Positions 11,132 through 23,952 are shown, numbered from the stretch's first letter. The stretch: DNA of 46,464 bases from Gymnopilus junonius (GCA_015501075.1 JADNYJ010000263.1:1-46464); one strand, 5' to 3'. Notes: a model not told the origin generated them from the sequence alone. A program made the numbers and translations.

Positions 11132-11980
11132 CGGAACCGCCAGCTGAATATTCGAGTTGCCAGCGGTTCCAATTTGAAAGCGGAGAGTCAGGAAAAGAAG
11201 AACGGTCTTGCCCGGGCGACGTCGATTTATGGAGCATGGTCAAAACTGCGCAAATTCGCACCACTATTGGCGGAATTATTCTGAGCAGCCATTGATCATG
11301 ACAAACCCTTCCAAAGAAGCAATCCAGGGTCGAGAAAGCGAGAGAACATGCACACCAATGACGACACGATGGGTGAAAAAAGAACAGCTATTGCAGGATT
11401 GCTAATATTATGTGCTGATAGCTTTGCGCTCTCAGTAAACTAATAATTAGACAATCTTCAGAGCTTTCGACGCATAGCAGGAATGCGGCGATCCTGAAGG
11501 TCAAGGCTGAACATTCACAGGAATACATGTTATGTAACTCCTCCTGAGTCCTGATTACGGCAAGGTCCCCGCTTGACACAGGGATTGGGATTGAGTAGGG
11601 TGCCATGGGAAAGCTTTTGGAATTCATAATAAGCATTCCCAGGTTTTTATCCATATGAATTAGACGGTGCGCCGGTGCGGATTGTCGTTGATTCCCCGGA
11701 ACCCGCCACGAGTACCAAGCAACCAAGTCGGCATAGAAATCCCAGCGGAACCATGCAAAAAGGGCGCAACGAGGAAAAAGTACTTGGGAGTCGGAGGAAA
11801 TGGGTGGGTTTCAAAGTCTAAATATGTACGAAGACTGAGCTAGATAAAGGCCAAAGATTAAGGCAGGCCAATCGCTGTCCATTGAAGGGTTTAATAAATT
11901 ATTCTATAGATTAATTTTCTGAACTTTTTGAAAGCGAGGTTGAAAGTATCCCACGTATGATGTGAAGTGGTTCTAGAAAA
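11132..11980. other. Spacer between copies C and D
   Basis: About 850 bp, longer than the other array spacers. A 112-codon minus-strand frame (11388-11726) lacks recognisable motifs. The stretch is presumably the promoter of copy C plus the 3' flank of copy D, whose stop codon is at 11983-11981. Confidence 0.4.
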
Positions 11981-13213
11981 CTATGAGGATTGCGAGCGTT
12001 CGGAATCGAAGAAGTTGGATATCGAGATCTCAGTCAAAGTAAGGGGAGTTGGAGTTGGACTAAAGCAGGTGCATTGTTGTGAATGACCTCGAGGAGTGTC
12101 TTCACTGCTCACTAGTTCTGGGCGTTCAAGTTTGTAATATCGGAGAATTGCTTGATAAAAACATGTTGAAACAACTGCTAGGTTGCAAACAAAAAGGGAG
12201 ATGGCAACCTATGGAGGCCATAAATCAATGATAAGTGGCTTATTGATGTCAGTTAAATTTCACCTCAATATTCTGAAGACCGGCAATGATGATTGTGGAG
12301 TCTGTCCCTAGAGACACCATATGATTGTTGTTGAGAATGGCGAAGACCACCGCATACATGAGCGTCAGAGCGCTTCCAGAGAATACCAATAAGATGATTA
12401 TACGCTCTCTTCGTGGAAGTTTAAGTCGCCGAAAAAGGATGGTTGGGGAAAGAATGAGCAACGCATCGCTGGTGAAATCCTCTATGTACTGACGGTAAGG
12501 TTCTTGTCCCTGCTAAAGGCATGGAAGACGCACCAGCAAAGATATATAATGTTCGAACCGGAAAGCCATTCGCACCTTTTGTGCAGTCATTCGCGTTTTC
12601 GACAATGAGCAACCCAGATGATCGGTGGCATGTTAGTGCAGAAACGAGAAGACAGCTGATGCCAGAGACAATCATGACAATGACGAGGACGAATGACCAT
12701 AGTCGTGCAGCGTGTTTTTTGGGGAATAATCGAGCGAGGGAAAGGGAAAGGGCTATTCTGGTGGACCTGAATTTAACAACGCTTGACATCGACTAACCCA
12801 GGAGAAGAGGAAGAGACGGCGTACCAAAGAATGGTTATGAAAGGTATAGTAGACAACCAGTATGACCTTGAAACTCTGGATGCAAGTGACGTTGTGTCGC
12901 CTGACCACATTGTTAATTTAATGAAATATAAGGCAAGCACGGATTGACCTCGACGACGAAATTGAACCCAAAAGAGAGGACAATAGACAGCCTCTAAAAC
13001 CAGAGGAATGAAGACAATATAGTCATCCCACCAAGCTCGACGGATCCGAATGCGATGAGCAAGACGGTAAATTGCAGAGCAAGTTGCTAGGACTTGGAGA
13101 ACGGTAACTGAAACTGGAAAAACCAGTATATTCACATGATTCCCATCACAACCATGATAGACTTGGTAGGTACCTTTCCATCCCAGATAGGACTGTGGAG
13201 GCAATGTCCCCAT
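11981..13213 (-). CDS. Fungal rhodopsin-like seven-helix membrane protein (copy D)
   Basis: Fourth and most upstream copy. Exon 1 (13213-13174) encodes MGTLPPQSYLGWKG. Exon 2 has YRLAHRIRIRRAWWDDY and the second helix. The next exon ends at a Trp codon split TG|G before RSTRIALSLSLARLF. Helices WSFVLVIVMIVSGISCLLV and RIIILLVFSGSALTLMY follow. The last exon contains AISLFVCNLAVVSTCFY and a short tail with PLTLTEIS. Frames stay open, so I read it as intact. It shares intron positions, WWDDY and the LTLTEIS tail with copies A-C, so the four arose by tandem duplication. Ligand and function are unknown. Confidence 0.68.
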
Positions 13214-13689
13214 AGCATGAGGTCAATTTGAATGGCCGTACTCAGCTTTAAGAGCACAGAAAGACAGCAGAGGTTGGGAAAGTGAAATTAAAGGAAGGTG
13301 GGGATGAGACGATGAGATATTATATCATTTGGCTGACGGTGTGAATGTAAAGAATTACTTAAGCCAGGGCAATCTAAACGTCACGGTTACTAAGCGGTAA
13401 ACGTGGGCGGACGTCGAAAGAAGCCCTTGATGAAATGTGAGTGAGTACTCAAGCATGTGTCGGAACATTTATTTAAGAGTAGAAAGATCGGAGCAAATTC
13501 GGTTTCCGTATTTCTAGAAGAAATACCGCAACTCTCAGCCCGTAATGCCAAAGCCCTTTTTGAGTAGGATTCTATGAAGATGATGGCGATACCGTTGGGA
13601 ATTAGGGAAGACTAGGCTCGTCCCCATCCAGTTTCGCGACACGTGAGACTAAAGTGCACGTGGTTTGTGAGAGTAAACTCGACAACACG

Positions 13690-14110
13690 CGAAGCCGGCT
13701 GGGACGACTCGGGGCTCTTTTGGGTGAGCCTGCCAAATCTTGACATCTGTACTTAGTGAAACAGCGTCTGGCGGTCGAAAAAAGGTGCCAAAATTGAGTA
13801 TACATAAAGTCATTATTTTTCAATTCTAAATCGATTAGAGTATACAAGTTTTTTTCGAAATTTTCTTGCTCATCGTTGGCGGGCCCGTGCGCCACTGTTC
13901 ACGAAGACCATTTTGCAAAAAAATTGTGTTTTCCAAGTTTGTCTTATTCAACTCTAAAGGAAAAAAATTTGATATTATGTATACTCAATTTGAGCACTTT
14001 TTGTTGAGGTGTCGCTGCTTTTTTGACGAAGTCGAGAGGTCAAGATTGGTGGGGAAATCGACCTTCACCCAAAAAGGGCCTGAGTTGTCCCAGTCCGCTC
14101 GCAGGCTCGC
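13690..14110. repeat. Imperfect inverted repeat, arms about 130-150 bp
   Basis: The left arm (about 13695-13820), read on the minus strand, resembles the right arm (about 13975-14105) read on the plus strand. Shared blocks include ATGTATACTCAATTT, GTCAAGATT and CACCCAAAAAG. Both arms, translated outward, give MYTQF followed by related Cys/Arg-rich peptides. Between them lie about 150 bp of unlike DNA. The arms are clearly diverged, so the repeat is old. Origin unknown; a head-to-head insertion of two fragments of one element is one reading. Confidence 0.65.
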
Positions 14111-14800
14111 TGCAAATCGTGGTGCCTGTGCTCGCTTCCGCATCCGGCGGAAAACATTCAAAACTGCCTCCCATCATTCCTCTCAGCACAGACATACTAT
14201 CACCGGCCTTCAAGAGCAACTGATCATCGAACTCAGAAAGCAGCTGAATAATCGTGACCAACTTATCCTTCAGCAGGCTTGCAGTTTCCAAGAATTGCTT
14301 TCCTCATGCGAAGCCACATCAACCAACATGGTCCAATCAGCCACAGCATCTATCCTTGCATTAACATCATCCCCTCTTATCTTACCACCTACAACCCTGC
14401 CTTTTCTATCTACCACACACTCAGCTCAGATGCCCTCAGAGGCCTTTTAAAGTGCAGCAGAACGTCCATTCACCAAGTTTTTGCTTTGCGCTCCCGTGTC
14501 TCTCTTTTCGGCAATGACGTCACGTAGGGCGATTTTCATTTTCTTGGCTTTTATTTTCTTCCTTGTTATCCCCCTCCTTTGTCCGTAACCTCCTACTCCC
14601 CCATAATGTTGTGCCACCAGTGGTAGCTTTTAGCAGTTGGGGAGTGCTAGTCCAGCCAACGTCCCCCTTGCAGCCTTATAATTCGCTTTTCTATAACAAC
14701 GTCCTAGCGAGGTTGCTGCTTCTGTAGTTACCTGTGTTGCTTATGTAACATAGCTAGGCTTTTTACTATCAATATCAATATCGCTCCTTCTCGTTGATCA
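14111..14800 (+). other. Probable repeat-derived DNA
   Basis: Continues from the right arm of the inverted repeat. A plus-strand frame runs to 14450 with a Leu/Gln-rich segment (LIIELRKQLNNRDQLILQQ) that could be a short coiled coil, then Ser/Thr/Pro-rich sequence. Beyond it come a non-coding stretch and a short ATCAAT-type simple repeat near 14767-14785, of the kind found at retroelement 3' ends. I do not recognise an element family. Confidence 0.3.
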
Positions 14801-15332
14801 TGTGCTGTTGTGACTCTGTGACTAGAGCCTGCGAGCGTGACTGGCAAGCGAGTCTAAGGGAAGACTGGAGGAGAGGAAAACTTTCAATAAACTGAAAAGA
14901 TCAGGAGGTCACGAGATGTACGGACTGTTACGGATCCGGGATTACTCAGTCCATTCCAATTCCACCACATCCATGAGATATCCTAGAGATATCCTACAGA
15001 GCAGACAAGTATGCTTTTGGCCGGCTTCAGAAATATTTGAAAGGTGAGTATCCTTTCTAGTCACTTCAAGTTGCTAATATGTCCTCTAAATCTTCCAGAA
15101 CAACCGGTTAAGCTTGACTCGAGCTGAAACGTTCTGTTTATATCCACCTCGAGGTCAGAATGAGCTCACTTCAGTTCCATACTTCATGTACTGACCATGT
15201 TTAGAACCTTGTACAACGTGAGAGACGTCAGTTCGTCGTGGTACGGTGTGCCGCAGCCTTAAGAACATCGACAGCTGTCACGTTCTTCCTTCAGTTACTT
15301 CTTCTTCGCAAGATCCCCAAAGTACTTGAAAC
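14801..15332. other. Upstream region of the vacuolar protease gene
   Basis: About 530 bp without a supported exon. It should include the promoter and 5' untranslated region of the PFF1-type gene starting at 15333. No clear TATA box was found. Confidence 0.35.
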
Positions 15333-18300
15333 ATGGGGTTCACTTCAAAAGCAGCGTCTGTCGTGGGATATAGAGTCTTCCCTGTATCTATTTTGGCCTC
15401 TCTAACCTACTTGGCCATATTCTTCGCTTTATTCGTGACGGACACTCTTCCAACCGTTCCAGCTCCAGGAAAGCAAGGAGGATTAGATCTGAATGATGCT
15501 TACGAGGACCTAAATCATGTATGTGGTTTATAATTATTTCGCAATGCTCTCATATGTGACCTTTTTCTAGATAACGGCCCATCCACATCCATACAATTCG
15601 CATGCAAATGACCGGGTTCGACATTATATACTGTCACGCCTCACTCCTCTGTACGAAAAATACCCCCACGTTCACCTAAGTGACGACCTTGTCAGCAATG
15701 GCTCATGGGCGGAGCCTCGCCAGGGTGTCTATTTCGAAGGCACAAATATTATCGTCAAAATTGATGGAACCTCAGGAAGAGATGATGGCGCCGTATTGTT
15801 TTCGGCCCATTACGATTCAGTGTCGACAGCACCCGGAGCGACGGATGACGGAATGGGTGTTGCCACCCTGCTTCAGCTCATTCAGTTGTTTGCAAAAACT
15901 CCCATGAAAAGGACTGCCATATTCAATATCAACAACGGAGAAGAAGACTGGTTGAACGGTGCTCATGCGTAAGCTGACTGGATTTTTACAACTGGTCTTT
16001 AATTTATGATTTCTTGACTAGATTTCTGGAACATCCTTGGTCTAATTTTACTGATACATTCCTCAACCTGGAAGGAGCAGCAGCGGGAGGGTGAGCAACA
16101 GTATTCTTTTTCATACACATTGCCTGAACTGCAGTATCAGTCGCCCAATACTCTTCCGTGCAACATCAACCTCGCCTGTGCGGGCCTTTCGCAATCTAAA
16201 ACTCGTCCCTCACCCACATGCAAATGTCCTCTCGTCTGACGCATTTGCTCGAGGTCTGATCCCGTCTGGCACCGATTTTGAGGTGTACGCCAAAGTTGGA
16301 CCGAATGGTGGGATGGCCGGCCTCGATGTGGCGTTCTACAAGGGCAGGAGCAAATACCATACGAAGTACGATGCGGTTCAGTACACTTTGGGCGGGAAGA
16401 AGAGTCTATGGAGTATGATGGAAGTGGCCAGAGGAGTCGGGATTGGTCTACTTGAGGCTCCATTTGATGACCAGCCAGCGGTCTCTGACGTAAATGATGA
16501 CCCAGTGTACTTTGATCGTAAGCTCGGTGCACCGCTTTGTATAGCCAGCTACTAACAATTTGTCCAACAGTATTCAGGGCGTTTGTAGTTGTATTTCCAC
16601 TAGCGAAGCTGCTGACGTTCGACATCGTCACCCTTATCGTTGGCCCGATTTTGCTGATCCTACTCCTTGTTTGCGAAAAGGTGATCTTTGGCCACCGTCG
16701 GGAATCGGATGCCATTCTAGAGTCGGAAGAATCACCCATCGTACCATCTGATATCCAGTCACCGTCTACCGAACACCCGCATCTGCGATTTTTTAGTCGT
16801 AATTTATCCTCCAGATCTTACACAGATGACGAACACCCCAATCCACGATATGCTCGGATTTCAGCAACTCATCCTGTTTTCACTTGGCTCAAGGCCATTT
16901 GGAGACATACCAAGTTTTGGATCTCACTGATCGTTGCATTTGGTTTGCAGATTCTCCTCATATGGGCTTACGTAGTCCTGAATCCTTTCGTGAGTCTCCT
17001 CTTGGTCCAGTACTCTAGAACTTGCTAACGTTACAAAACTTTTCCAGGCAGTATACTCGTCACCATACGTCATCCTCCTTTCATTGTCAAGCCTTGCATA
17101 CCTTACCCTAGTATTCCTCCTTACACTTCCGTCGTCCCTGCCTTTCTACAAAGGGATGATCCATCCCACGCCCGATCACTGGGTGCTACATCCTGCGCTG
17201 CAGCAGAAGCACACCATCTTCTTCCATCTGTACGCCTTCTCCTGGATCCTGCTCGTCCTCGCTACTCTCGGGATCACGCAACTCCATCCTGGCTTGGGCG
17301 GAGGGTATCTGGTTAGCGTATGGAGTGCTTGCATCGGCGTCGCCTGCATACTCGGCTCCATTGAAGGACTCGTCTCTTCGCCTGCTTGGAAAGCCAAGGA
17401 GGAGCCGGAAGATCTGGAAGGAGAAGAAGAGAATGCTGATCCTCGCAGGACTCATCGGCCACCAGAAGACTCAAATGAGACCACACCGCTTATGTGGCGC
17501 GGGCAAGGAGGAGATCAGCACCGTCAACCCATTCATGTTCATGACGAAGAAGTTGAAGGTGGAGGTCTCAGGACGTGGTGGTGGATCCCGCAGTTCTTGA
17601 TATCCGTTCCAATCCCGGTCATCTTATTTGGCCACGTCACCATGTTACTGCTGGACTCCGTACCACAGACATTGGCTGATGGTGCTTCGGCCTGGAGTGG
17701 TGAGTGCTCTTTCATGTTTTGTCTCGATTTATTCATAATCAATTGTTCTCGCTAGTTTATATCCTCACCTCACTTTGCGGGGTTCTGCTGATCGTTCCGC
17801 TCATGCCGTTCGTGTACAAATTACGGCCTGCTCGGCTGCTAACGACACTGGTCTTCCTAATATTCTTGGCCTCAACTCTCTATGCTCTGATCGCCTTCCC
17901 TTTCTCTGTGGAGTCGCCATTGAAGGTCTACTTCCAACAGCGTGTAGCACTCCCGGAAGGATCTGTATTTTCTCATTCCTCGAAGTCAGGAGATTTCTGG
18001 GCTGGGCCGAATGTCACGACCACCCTCAGTGGACCTCAACGTTACATCATGAAGAAATTGATCCCTCATCTTCCGTCCGCTCAAAACAAACATGTCATGT
18101 GCTCTGGCGACCCTAGGAAACACGGACTTGTCACCTGCGAATGGGAAAGTGGCCCTAGAATGAAGCCTGTTCCTGGATCACTCAAGTCGTCAAGAGCAGG
18201 TGAATGGAGGCAAGACGAGTTTTTCAAAGCCAACGTGGTGTGGTCTGAGTCTCGCTCATCTGCTCGAATAAGGGTCAAGGGACGGAATACTCGCTCTTGT

Positions 18301-18813
18301 AGACTTTATTTTGAGAGCTCGCCCATTTTCCATTATGTCGTCCGAACAGAAGATGATGAAGATGACGACATGGAAGATGCAAAGGCTATCCAAGACGTCG
18401 ACCAATTTGATAATGAAGGTAGTAATATGCAAGCGGGTTGGAACGTTCCGCCCGGAGGTATCAACCAGCTTAGACTGTTCAGCAGAACTTGGGAGAAAGG
18501 GTTCAGGGCTGATATCAGCTGGTCCAACAGTACAGGATACGACGCTGGGCATTCTTCATCGGGCTTGCGTGGGCGGATTGCTTGTGAATGGGCTGAATAT
18601 GAAAGCGCCACGGTAGATAACGGCATGAGCCTCGGGGATGGTCAGCAGGTAACATTACCGGAGACGGATGATGGTATCAAGGAGAGAGCGAAGATTCCAG
18701 CGCTGGAGGAAGTGCTTTCCTTCCTCCCTGACTGGACGGTAGTGTCAAAGGTATCGGATGGTCTGGTTGAGGTATATGTCCCCTTCGAGGTTGGCGATTT
18801 GTTTGAATCTTAA
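15333..18813 (+). CDS. PFF1: Vacuolar membrane protease, M28 family
   Basis: Complete seven-exon gene: 15333-15518, 15571-15968, 16022-16090, 16141-16517, 16571-16989, 17048-17699, 17756-18813. It encodes about 1052 residues, close to the usual size for fungal Pff1. After an N-terminal membrane helix (about residues 13-36) the M28 metallopeptidase domain shows every di-zinc element: SAHYDSV (His142), GATDDG (Asp154), NNGEED (Glu186 base, Glu187), LEGAAAGG (Glu212) and YHTKYD (His291). The rest is a multi-pass membrane region, an acidic loop (EDLEGEEENADPRR) and a large lumenal C-terminal domain. The family is a zinc exopeptidase-like protein of the vacuole membrane; its substrates are poorly known. 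All splice phases agree. Confidence 0.95.
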
Positions 18814-19080
18814 ATAACCATTTCTTGGACTACTCATGGACCTTCGATTTGAACAATCTGGGCCGAAATTACCTCATGTTGTATTTTATGTATGTATAAT
18901 GACGAGAAGTATCCTTGAGGATTTTGACTTTTCTCCTTTTGTTCTCCTTATGCTCTGAGATGTCGTTGATGAACTGGACATTCCACAACCGTTAAATATA
19001 TTATAGGAGTGTAAGAGCCGAAATTTCAAGGCAACTATCCATCGCGGGGATAATTTCAATAATGTTTTGATTATTGCGCT
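18814..19080. other. Convergent intergenic spacer
   Basis: Short spacer between the PFF1 stop codon and the stop codon of the minus-strand F-box gene, so it holds two 3' ends. No other feature recognised. Confidence 0.5.
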
Positions 19081-20532
19081 TCAGAATGTTTCCATCCTTC
19101 GCGTATCTTGGATAGACGTCTGGATATCGGCTTCTAACATTGGCCCGATTTTTTGCCAGACTATAAAAAAGGTTTGAACCTTTATTTATTTATGAGCGAA
19201 CCAAATAGTGTGCTTACTACGCTCAGTCAGTAATGTTGGCTGCGCTACTTCTGTAGCCCAATGCAAATGCGAGAAATCTTTTTGTTTGTAACCCAATCCT
19301 TTCAACCGCTCAAAAATTCTTTTAAAATATGAAATATTAAGTTGGAGTAGATCACACATAATGCAAGTAACATACGCGTCTCGACGTTGATTTATGAGGG
19401 TATTCCTGTCGGGTTTGTCTGCACGGTTGTCTACAATCAATTTCCAGTACCATTTCTTGCATTCTGGAGCCCCCTACAAAATGTTTTTGATGTCAGATAA
19501 GACTTACATAGTAGTCAGAGAAACCTACATCGAGAACATTTTGCACAAGCTGTTTTTGCTTCGTCTTGAAGGCACGGAGATTCGCGGCTGCATTTTTCCG
19601 ATTCAGGCGTATGTCCTCGTCAAACATAGCCAACTGCTTGATCATATCGTCTACCTCGGATATTAAGAAATACCGACTTTTACGATGTTGAGCCCAGCCA
19701 CTATCTATCCGAGAATATGAGGGCGCATTCAAGGAAAAAAATCAAAATGACAGACCATTCGTGTAAGGAATTAGGTCGAGGACAGTCTTATCGATAGGGA
19801 CCTCGAAGAACTGTCTTATTTTGGACTCAATAGCAACGCTATCAGAAATTGGAGTAAACGATGGCAGCAATGAGATTTTAGAAACAAACCTTTTCTTCTT
19901 ACAAGCCTTGCAGTAACGTCGCCTTATAAGAAAGTCAGTATCCGGAAAACGTTGGGTACCACAACCCTGCGTCAGTGTGTTAGATATAAACGCTGATGGC
20001 GTGGCATGCAACATACTTGGTAAGCACGACCAAAAAGCAACTCTGCCCAGCGAGCTTCAGATATATTTCCAAGAGGGTCTGGAGCATTATATTGGGCCCT
20101 TACAACCTTCCACACCGTAGTAGCATTTGGAGACAGAAGGGCATCTCGGAAAAGCCTGTTCGTCCTTGTCAGATTAATCACGTCGCGAGGGTCGAGGTGG
20201 CTGAAGATCTGCTTGGAGGTCAGATATACAAGCATAGTTGATGCATCAAGTTACCTCAAACAGAACGTCGAGGGGCATTTTAGGGAGTAAATTTAGAGTC
20301 TTTTTCCATTGAGGTACCTTCGCAGTTGGCTTCAACGTGACAGTCGACTGAAACGAGCTTGCGGCCGAGGTTTTTGCTCGTTTCCAAATTTCTGCCACGA
20401 CGCAGCTGCAGAGGGTTTCGCTGCTGTAGATTTATAACTGTTGAATAATAATAACCTGAGTTTGTAGAAACTGACCAGTACAGTTCCCTGGACCTGCGGT
20501 GTCGCCGCCAGAGTCATCCTTTTCACCACCCA
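19081..20532 (-). CDS. F-box / zinc-binding protein, C-terminally truncated
   Basis: Paralogue of the gene at 21082-23613. The F-box is split by an intron: PKMPLDVLFE, then IFSHLDPRDVINLTRTNRLF and TVWKVVRAQYNAPDPLG. A Cys cluster follows (GCGTQ...RRRYCKACKKKRF), then helical regions (INQRRDAYVTCIMCDLLQ, KRIFERLKGLGYKQKDF). After LTER, an intron leads to IWQKIGPMLEADIQ, matching the paralogue. The frame then ends at RRMETF (stop 19083-19081), so the last 220 or so residues, including the C-terminal zinc site, are absent. The N-terminal exon (ATG at 20532) does not join cleanly in frame to KRAKTSAASSFQS. Likely an SCF substrate adaptor by family, but this copy may be non-functional. Confidence 0.6.
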
Positions 20533-21081
20533 TGTTGTCCAGTGACGTTTTGACTAACGTCTGCAGAAGAGATTCTTCATGAACCTATCTCACCGGGTTT
20601 GTGTGTAAACACGTGCCGCAATGAAAGAGCGGGCGTCAATGAGACAAATGTGGCAGGTGGCAAGAGTGAGTTGGAATTACGTCAGATTTGTTGGTCCTGA
20701 ATTCAATGACGTTAATAACATAATAGCCATCATCTGTATAACACTATCACTATCACTAACTCTAAGTATTTCATGAAATTGACCAAAAAGTATATTGATT
20801 GTACGGAAAATGACCACGACAAGAGGATGAGTTGGGTCCGACGAACTTGTCCGATTGAACGAACGAATAGTTTGTGGGTATAAGTAGGTACTGTACGTTG
20901 TCTAAAACGGGGTAGTTAAACATAACACACCTCCAGCAGCTATCCAGAGCATTAAAAATGTGCGCAGCAATGCCAAGTGACAATCATCTATCTAGAAGGT
21001 TGATTGTTGGTGGGTGCCGCCATAGTGTGCCAAGTGGTACCTGAGAGCGACGTTCTAAACCTTTGGTAGAAGAAGAGGTCT
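20533..21081. other. Spacer between two F-box paralogues
   Basis: About 550 bp separating the 3' end of the full-length F-box gene from the 5' end of its truncated paralogue. Short frames here lack motifs. Short CACTAT/CATCAC-like repeats occur near 20740-20760. Confidence 0.4.
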
Positions 21082-23613
21082 CTAGGCTCCTGCGGGTCTT
21101 GTATGCCGTGCCTTGAAAAAGGAGGGATTAGAATAACAAAACTTGGAATCATGAACAAGAAATCCTGACTCAGTTTTAATATGGTCAACTACCTCCTGAC
21201 GCGTTTGGAGGTCATCCATGAAAATTGTACAATGATCGCAAGTCCAGTTGGATGTTTTCCATCTGTTACTCTCTCTTTCACGCATTCTGACTCGGTCTGC
21301 GTCTTCCTGCGACAGCATTTCCCACTGGCATTCATGACGGCAGGCCAGCTCGTGCTCAATCTAGTCAATAAATAAATGAACCAATACATGTTCATACATC
21401 TGGGGTTACTCACAGCTTCGCGCCATGCATATGCCACTTGAACCACATAATATCCAACTTCGGGACTATACTGATTCCAGTCGCTATCTTCTTTGCGGCA
21501 CAGGAGTCTCACATCCTTCTGATCCATTTCGGCAACAGTTGCTATCTCAGGTGTCAATCCAGCCATTTGGACTAACTTTCTTGCTGATTCGGCGCCCAGT
21601 GAAGAGAATGTAATTTTATGCGTGGAAGGCCGATAAACGTCCTCGTCGTCAGAATCTTCAACGTCGCAATGATGGGATAGGAGCTCTTCAAGCCCGGTAA
21701 TAATAAAAGGATGTCGATGGGTACGAATCTTGATGGTTTGACGACATTCGAAGACAGCCGTTGCCAAACTCAGGCTCTGCATGGCGACCTGCAGGGGGAC
21801 TTGTCTTGGGGATACTTTTATATCCCCTGGTAAAGACTCCTGCATCAGCTGGAAATACCTCCAGGTTTTCGCCTCCATAAGCGACTCCAGGAAGTCCGAA
21901 AGATTAAGCATTGCTTGAGCGAAGTGTTGGGCCGTAATTGTGCAATGCGTAGGAGCATCAATTAGGTCGCGAATCGGTTTGAAATGAAAAATCTCCTCCG
22001 CTCGAGGAAAAGTTCGCCACCGGCGAGGGAGAAACATATTTCGATACTCTAGATAGAGCGATTCAATGACTTCTTTTCGCGTATCGTAGACTCCGGCTAC
22101 TTCTGCCTTCTTCTGCTCTTTGACATCTTCCCTTATATTTTTCTCTAAGACGGGACGTATATTTTGCCAGACTAGGACACAATTAGAAGCTTTGGATATA
22201 AGAAAAAAATAAGCACGACTTACTGCGCTCATTAAGTGCTTTTGGTTGCTTTACTTCCGGAGAATCGCTCTGCCGTTCTATGTCTGCATCAGCATATCCC
22301 AGCTGTCTAAGTCGCTCAAATATTCTGTTTCAAATTTGGATGAGCGTGTTGAGAGATCGAGGGCGTACAAAAAAGAAAGAAATCTCGACGTACGCATCTC
22401 TACGTTGCGCAATTAATTGGTCCTTGCTCGCTTGCTGTAGCATGATGTATTGATTTTGCCATTTCGCGCATTTTTTCCGGCCCTGTTCTTAAAGATTTAT
22501 CGTCTTTCGCTGAGTATATGTTCAGTATGACGTACCGACAGAACACTGAGCACAATTTTTTGTCGTTCTTCCCTGAAGGCATGGTAATTTTGTATCACTT
22601 CTGGATCTTCTGTGGTCATGTCCTTCTGGAACGCATTCAACTTCTGAACGACAGCTTTGACTTCCGGTTTGTAGTAATATCGGTATTCATCTGCTTTGTT
22701 AACTAAATCTAGATATGAGAGGTGCGGCCCAGAAAAATGGATAAAAGTACAACGTCTTGTGGAAGGGACACATTCACGAATTGACTTGACATCCTGGATT
22801 TCAAATATATCCACCAAATCCGGTTCTTCAATTAGACTATAAAACCAGGTAAGTAATATGAAGGTCGTGAGTGACTAACTGAACCTTTTGTTTTTACAAG
22901 ATCTGCAAAGTCGACGCCTTATACATAAATCCGGTTTTGTAACATTTCTAGCACCACAATCCTTTGGCAGATGTTTCAGATATTGATATTACAGATCGAG
23001 AGAATTTCGCAATGACAACGACAGCACACCTGACAAGTATTCCCGAATAGAAGTTCCGCCCATCCTACTTCAGAAATATCCCCGAGTGGATCTGGCATAT
23101 CTAATGGTTTTCTGAGGCTCCTCCAAACCGACGCGGCACTTGGAGAAAGAAGCGTATCCCTAAAGGGTCTGTTTAACCTCGAAAGGTTTATCACGTCACG
23201 GATCTCGAGTAGACTAAAGATCTGTGGAAAAAAGCTTGATTATGTGGGCGATATTCAATCAAAAGATAGAACATTACCTCGTATAATACATCGAGTGGCA
23301 TAGTAGGTAAAAGACTGAGGGACGCTTTCCGGCGAGATGTCTTGGCTTTTGATTTTCGCTCCTCAGGTTGACTTGACTTCTTAGGTCTCCCTCGTTTCCG
23401 GTTTGATGCTGCAAGGCAATATATTGAACATGAAGTTTCAAGGCTGTCGAAATGTTGTCCCAACTTACCAGTTTGGACTTCTTCCTGAGCATTCTCCAAG
23501 GCCATTTTTACATCGTTGAGGGAGATTGATCGATCTTGACGTTCCTTGCTACCCTCTTCTTTCCTTCCTTCTTCATGCTGCAACATCTCAACGTCGGTGG
23601 GTTCTTCTTTCAT
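21082..23613 (-). CDS. F-box protein with zinc-binding clusters, full-length copy
   Basis: Most complete member of the local family, with about ten exons. It begins MKEEPTDVEMLQHEEGRKEE (acidic), followed by a basic stretch NRKRGRPKKSS that looks like a nuclear signal or AT-hook core. The F-box is TMPLDVLYE then IFSLLEIRDVINLSRLNRPF. A four-Cys cluster follows: DCGARN, LCIRRRLCRSC. Long helical segments come next (DLVNKADEYRYYYKPEVKAV; RIFERLRQLGYADADIE; VWQNIRPVLEKNI). The big exon 22232-21420 encodes ITGLEELLSHHCD and ends AYAWREA. The last exon has EDADRVRMRERESNRW, WTCDHC, and a tail with VVDHIKTE to the stop at 21082. F-box proteins link substrates to Skp1-cullin ligases. The substrate is unknown. 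Confidence 0.75.
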
Positions 23614-23952
23614 TCTTTAGCAAGAATTGTCGGGCTTCGAGAACTGGTGGAGGTAAAGAAAAGACAAATGAAAGAAACGAAAGACAAGGTTGCAGTGGTC
23701 CAAAAAAAGCCAAATGTTCATTGTTCTTAAAATAGTAAACCACCAGTCTCGTGACGGTACACGTGCCTGTCTTTGGGTGATGGTGTTGGCCAATGGCGAT
23801 GCAAGTTGAAGACACTGACAGACGCTACGCAAGCGGCAAATTTATGCCAGTTCTACATCTCACTTGCTGGACCTTCATATATATGATTGTCCAAGAAATT
23901 TTATTTAAAAGCGATGATTAAAATGAGTATAAAAAGTACTGCTGTTTTCACA

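Noticed and set aside
16137..16739. 200-codon minus-strand frame
   Set aside because: Opposite the M28 protease exons, whose motifs and splice phases are unambiguous.
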